From contig CAMTWO010000011.1 of the NCBI GenBank assembly GCA_947085405.1, positions 1 to 6,361 on the forward strand: a stretch of 6,361 nucleotides of DNA, given 5' to 3'. A program made the position numbers and the translations under genes. The notes beneath the pieces are model-generated. The model was given only the letters and a program-made list of their open reading frames with translations. It was not told the DNA's origin and did no database searches. Source of the stretch: JASEGV01 sp947085405. GTDB lineage: Bacteria > Bacteroidota > Ignavibacteria > UBA10030 > BY39. Of the stretch, positions 5,844 to 6,361 are shown piece by piece (the first letter of the stretch is position 1; every line of letters starts with the position of its first letter).

Positions 5844-6065
5844 ATGACAACTATTACTATTGATATACCCGCAGATATTTTGCGGGTATTGGAAACACAT
5901 CCTGAAATTGATTGGAAAACGATAGCACAAAAATCGCTACTCGATTATGCTAAAAAAGTCCTTCTCGCTGATAAACTAACGGACGAAAGTCAGCTTAACC
6001 AAGAAATGGTTGGTTTGCTCGACGAGCAAATCAAAAGTAAAATAGCTCACCATTATCAGTATTAA
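5844..6065 (+). CDS. VapB-like ribbon-helix-helix antitoxin
   Basis: A 73-residue protein. Residues 3-8 (TITIDI) form the expected DNA-binding beta strand, followed by helices at about 11-18 and 24-40 (WKTIAQKSLLDYAKKVL), a ribbon-helix-helix layout. The acidic, helical tail (SQLNQEMVGLLDEQIKSKIA) matches the toxin-binding end of antitoxins paired with PIN-domain toxins. AAGGAA (5832-5837) lies 6 bases before the ATG, and a promoter candidate precedes it. The PIN toxin frame follows immediately and even overlaps the stop codon, but lacks its own N-terminus. The antitoxin itself looks complete, although the last two or three residues may be altered by the deletion inferred at the junction. Autoregulation by DNA binding is usual for the family and not visible here. 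Confidence 0.82.
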   Translation: MTTITIDIPADILRVLETHPEIDWKTIAQKSLLDYAKKVLLADKLTDESQLNQEMVGLLDEQIKSKIAHHYQY

Positions 6066-6361
6066 TTAAAAATTCTAATTCCCGTCTCATTCTTCTCCAT
6101 CCCAACTTTGAATTTTTTATGCCTGAATATGCGCTTGAGGAATTCATTAAATACAGAGATGTAATTGTTCGTAAATCCGGATTGAAACCCAATGACCTCA
6201 ATATTCTAACCGGGCTTATTTTTGAAAATGTCCTAACGATTCCAATGTCTTCCTTCGAGAAATACATATCTCGCTCTCGAGAAATTATGAATGATATTGA
6301 CCCGAATGATTCACCATTTATTGCTCTAGCATTATCGTTTGAAAATGATGGTATTTGGACA
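6056..6361 (+). pseudogene. PIN-domain (VapC-like) toxin, N-terminus missing, runs off window
   Basis: A frame open from 6041 (after TAA at 6038) to the right edge encodes LIKNSNSRLILLHPNFEFF, then MPEYALEEFIKYRD, a mid-region, IDPNDSPFIALALS and DGIWT. This is the usual order of PIN toxins found beside such antitoxins: the LIKNS end of the first strand-helix, the ALEE acidic helix and the DPNDSPFIALAL metal-binding region, with the final W-[ST]-x-D lying just outside. Members of this family normally begin with about a dozen residues like V-D-A-N-x-L-F-S, which hold the first catalytic Asp. Here no frame encodes them. No ATG, GTG or TTG exists in frame before ATG 6119, which has no ribosome-binding site. 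The gene is therefore probably inactive, or it was shortened by a deletion or an assembly error at the junction with the antitoxin. Residual protein from 6119 would lack the first Asp. Confidence 0.7.

Noticed and set aside
5586..5930. Minus-strand 114-codon reading frame
   Set aside because: It crosses the terminator and the antitoxin gene in antisense and has no family likeness or ribosome-binding site.
6031..6267. Minus-strand 78-codon reading frame
   Set aside because: It is the antisense shadow of the PIN-domain frame, which has clear family motifs.

Overview
The window is AT-rich DNA from a Gram-negative bacterium. The lipoprotein signal ending in Cys-Lys-Lys-Asp, the FN3-like module with the Bacteroidota-type wording ARGVCWSTSENPT, and the intergenic repeat families point to the Bacteroidota/Ignavibacteriota (FCB) group. 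This is inferred from style; there is no rRNA or marker gene to confirm it. No tRNA, CRISPR array, insertion sequence or phage gene was seen.

Layout, left to right. (1) The C-terminal 451 residues of a membrane-anchored protein with three FG-GAP/VCBS-like Asp-rich repeats; its N-terminus lies outside the window. (2) A convergent intergenic gap with two copies of a palindromic element. (3) On the minus strand, a two-gene toxin-antitoxin-like operon: a DUF4258-type protein followed 2 bp later by a YgiT/MqsA-type zinc-finger protein. (4) A gene-poor stretch with a possible PIN-like (DUF5615-type) gene scrap and a nested palindrome. (5) A minus-strand orphan antitoxin-like gene (DUF2281/VapB type) with no toxin beside it. 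(6) About 490 bp of intergenic DNA with a GC-rich repeat composite and, next to the following gene, a structured 5' leader. (7) A 772-residue lipoprotein with an unnamed beta-rich region, an FN3-like module and a six-repeat TolB/PD40-type propeller, closed by a strong intrinsic terminator. (8) A promoter, a VapB-like antitoxin and a PIN-domain toxin that has lost its N-terminus and runs off the right edge.

The genes do not form one pathway. Two large surface or envelope proteins are separated by a cluster of small toxin-antitoxin genes: one looks intact (DUF4258/YgiT), one is an orphan antitoxin, and one has an intact antitoxin with a damaged toxin. The spaces are filled with short palindromes and repeat scraps. 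The best leads are the truncated PIN toxin, the paired palindromes, and the leader hairpin with a GNRA tetraloop. I see no clear sign of a wholly new multi-gene system.
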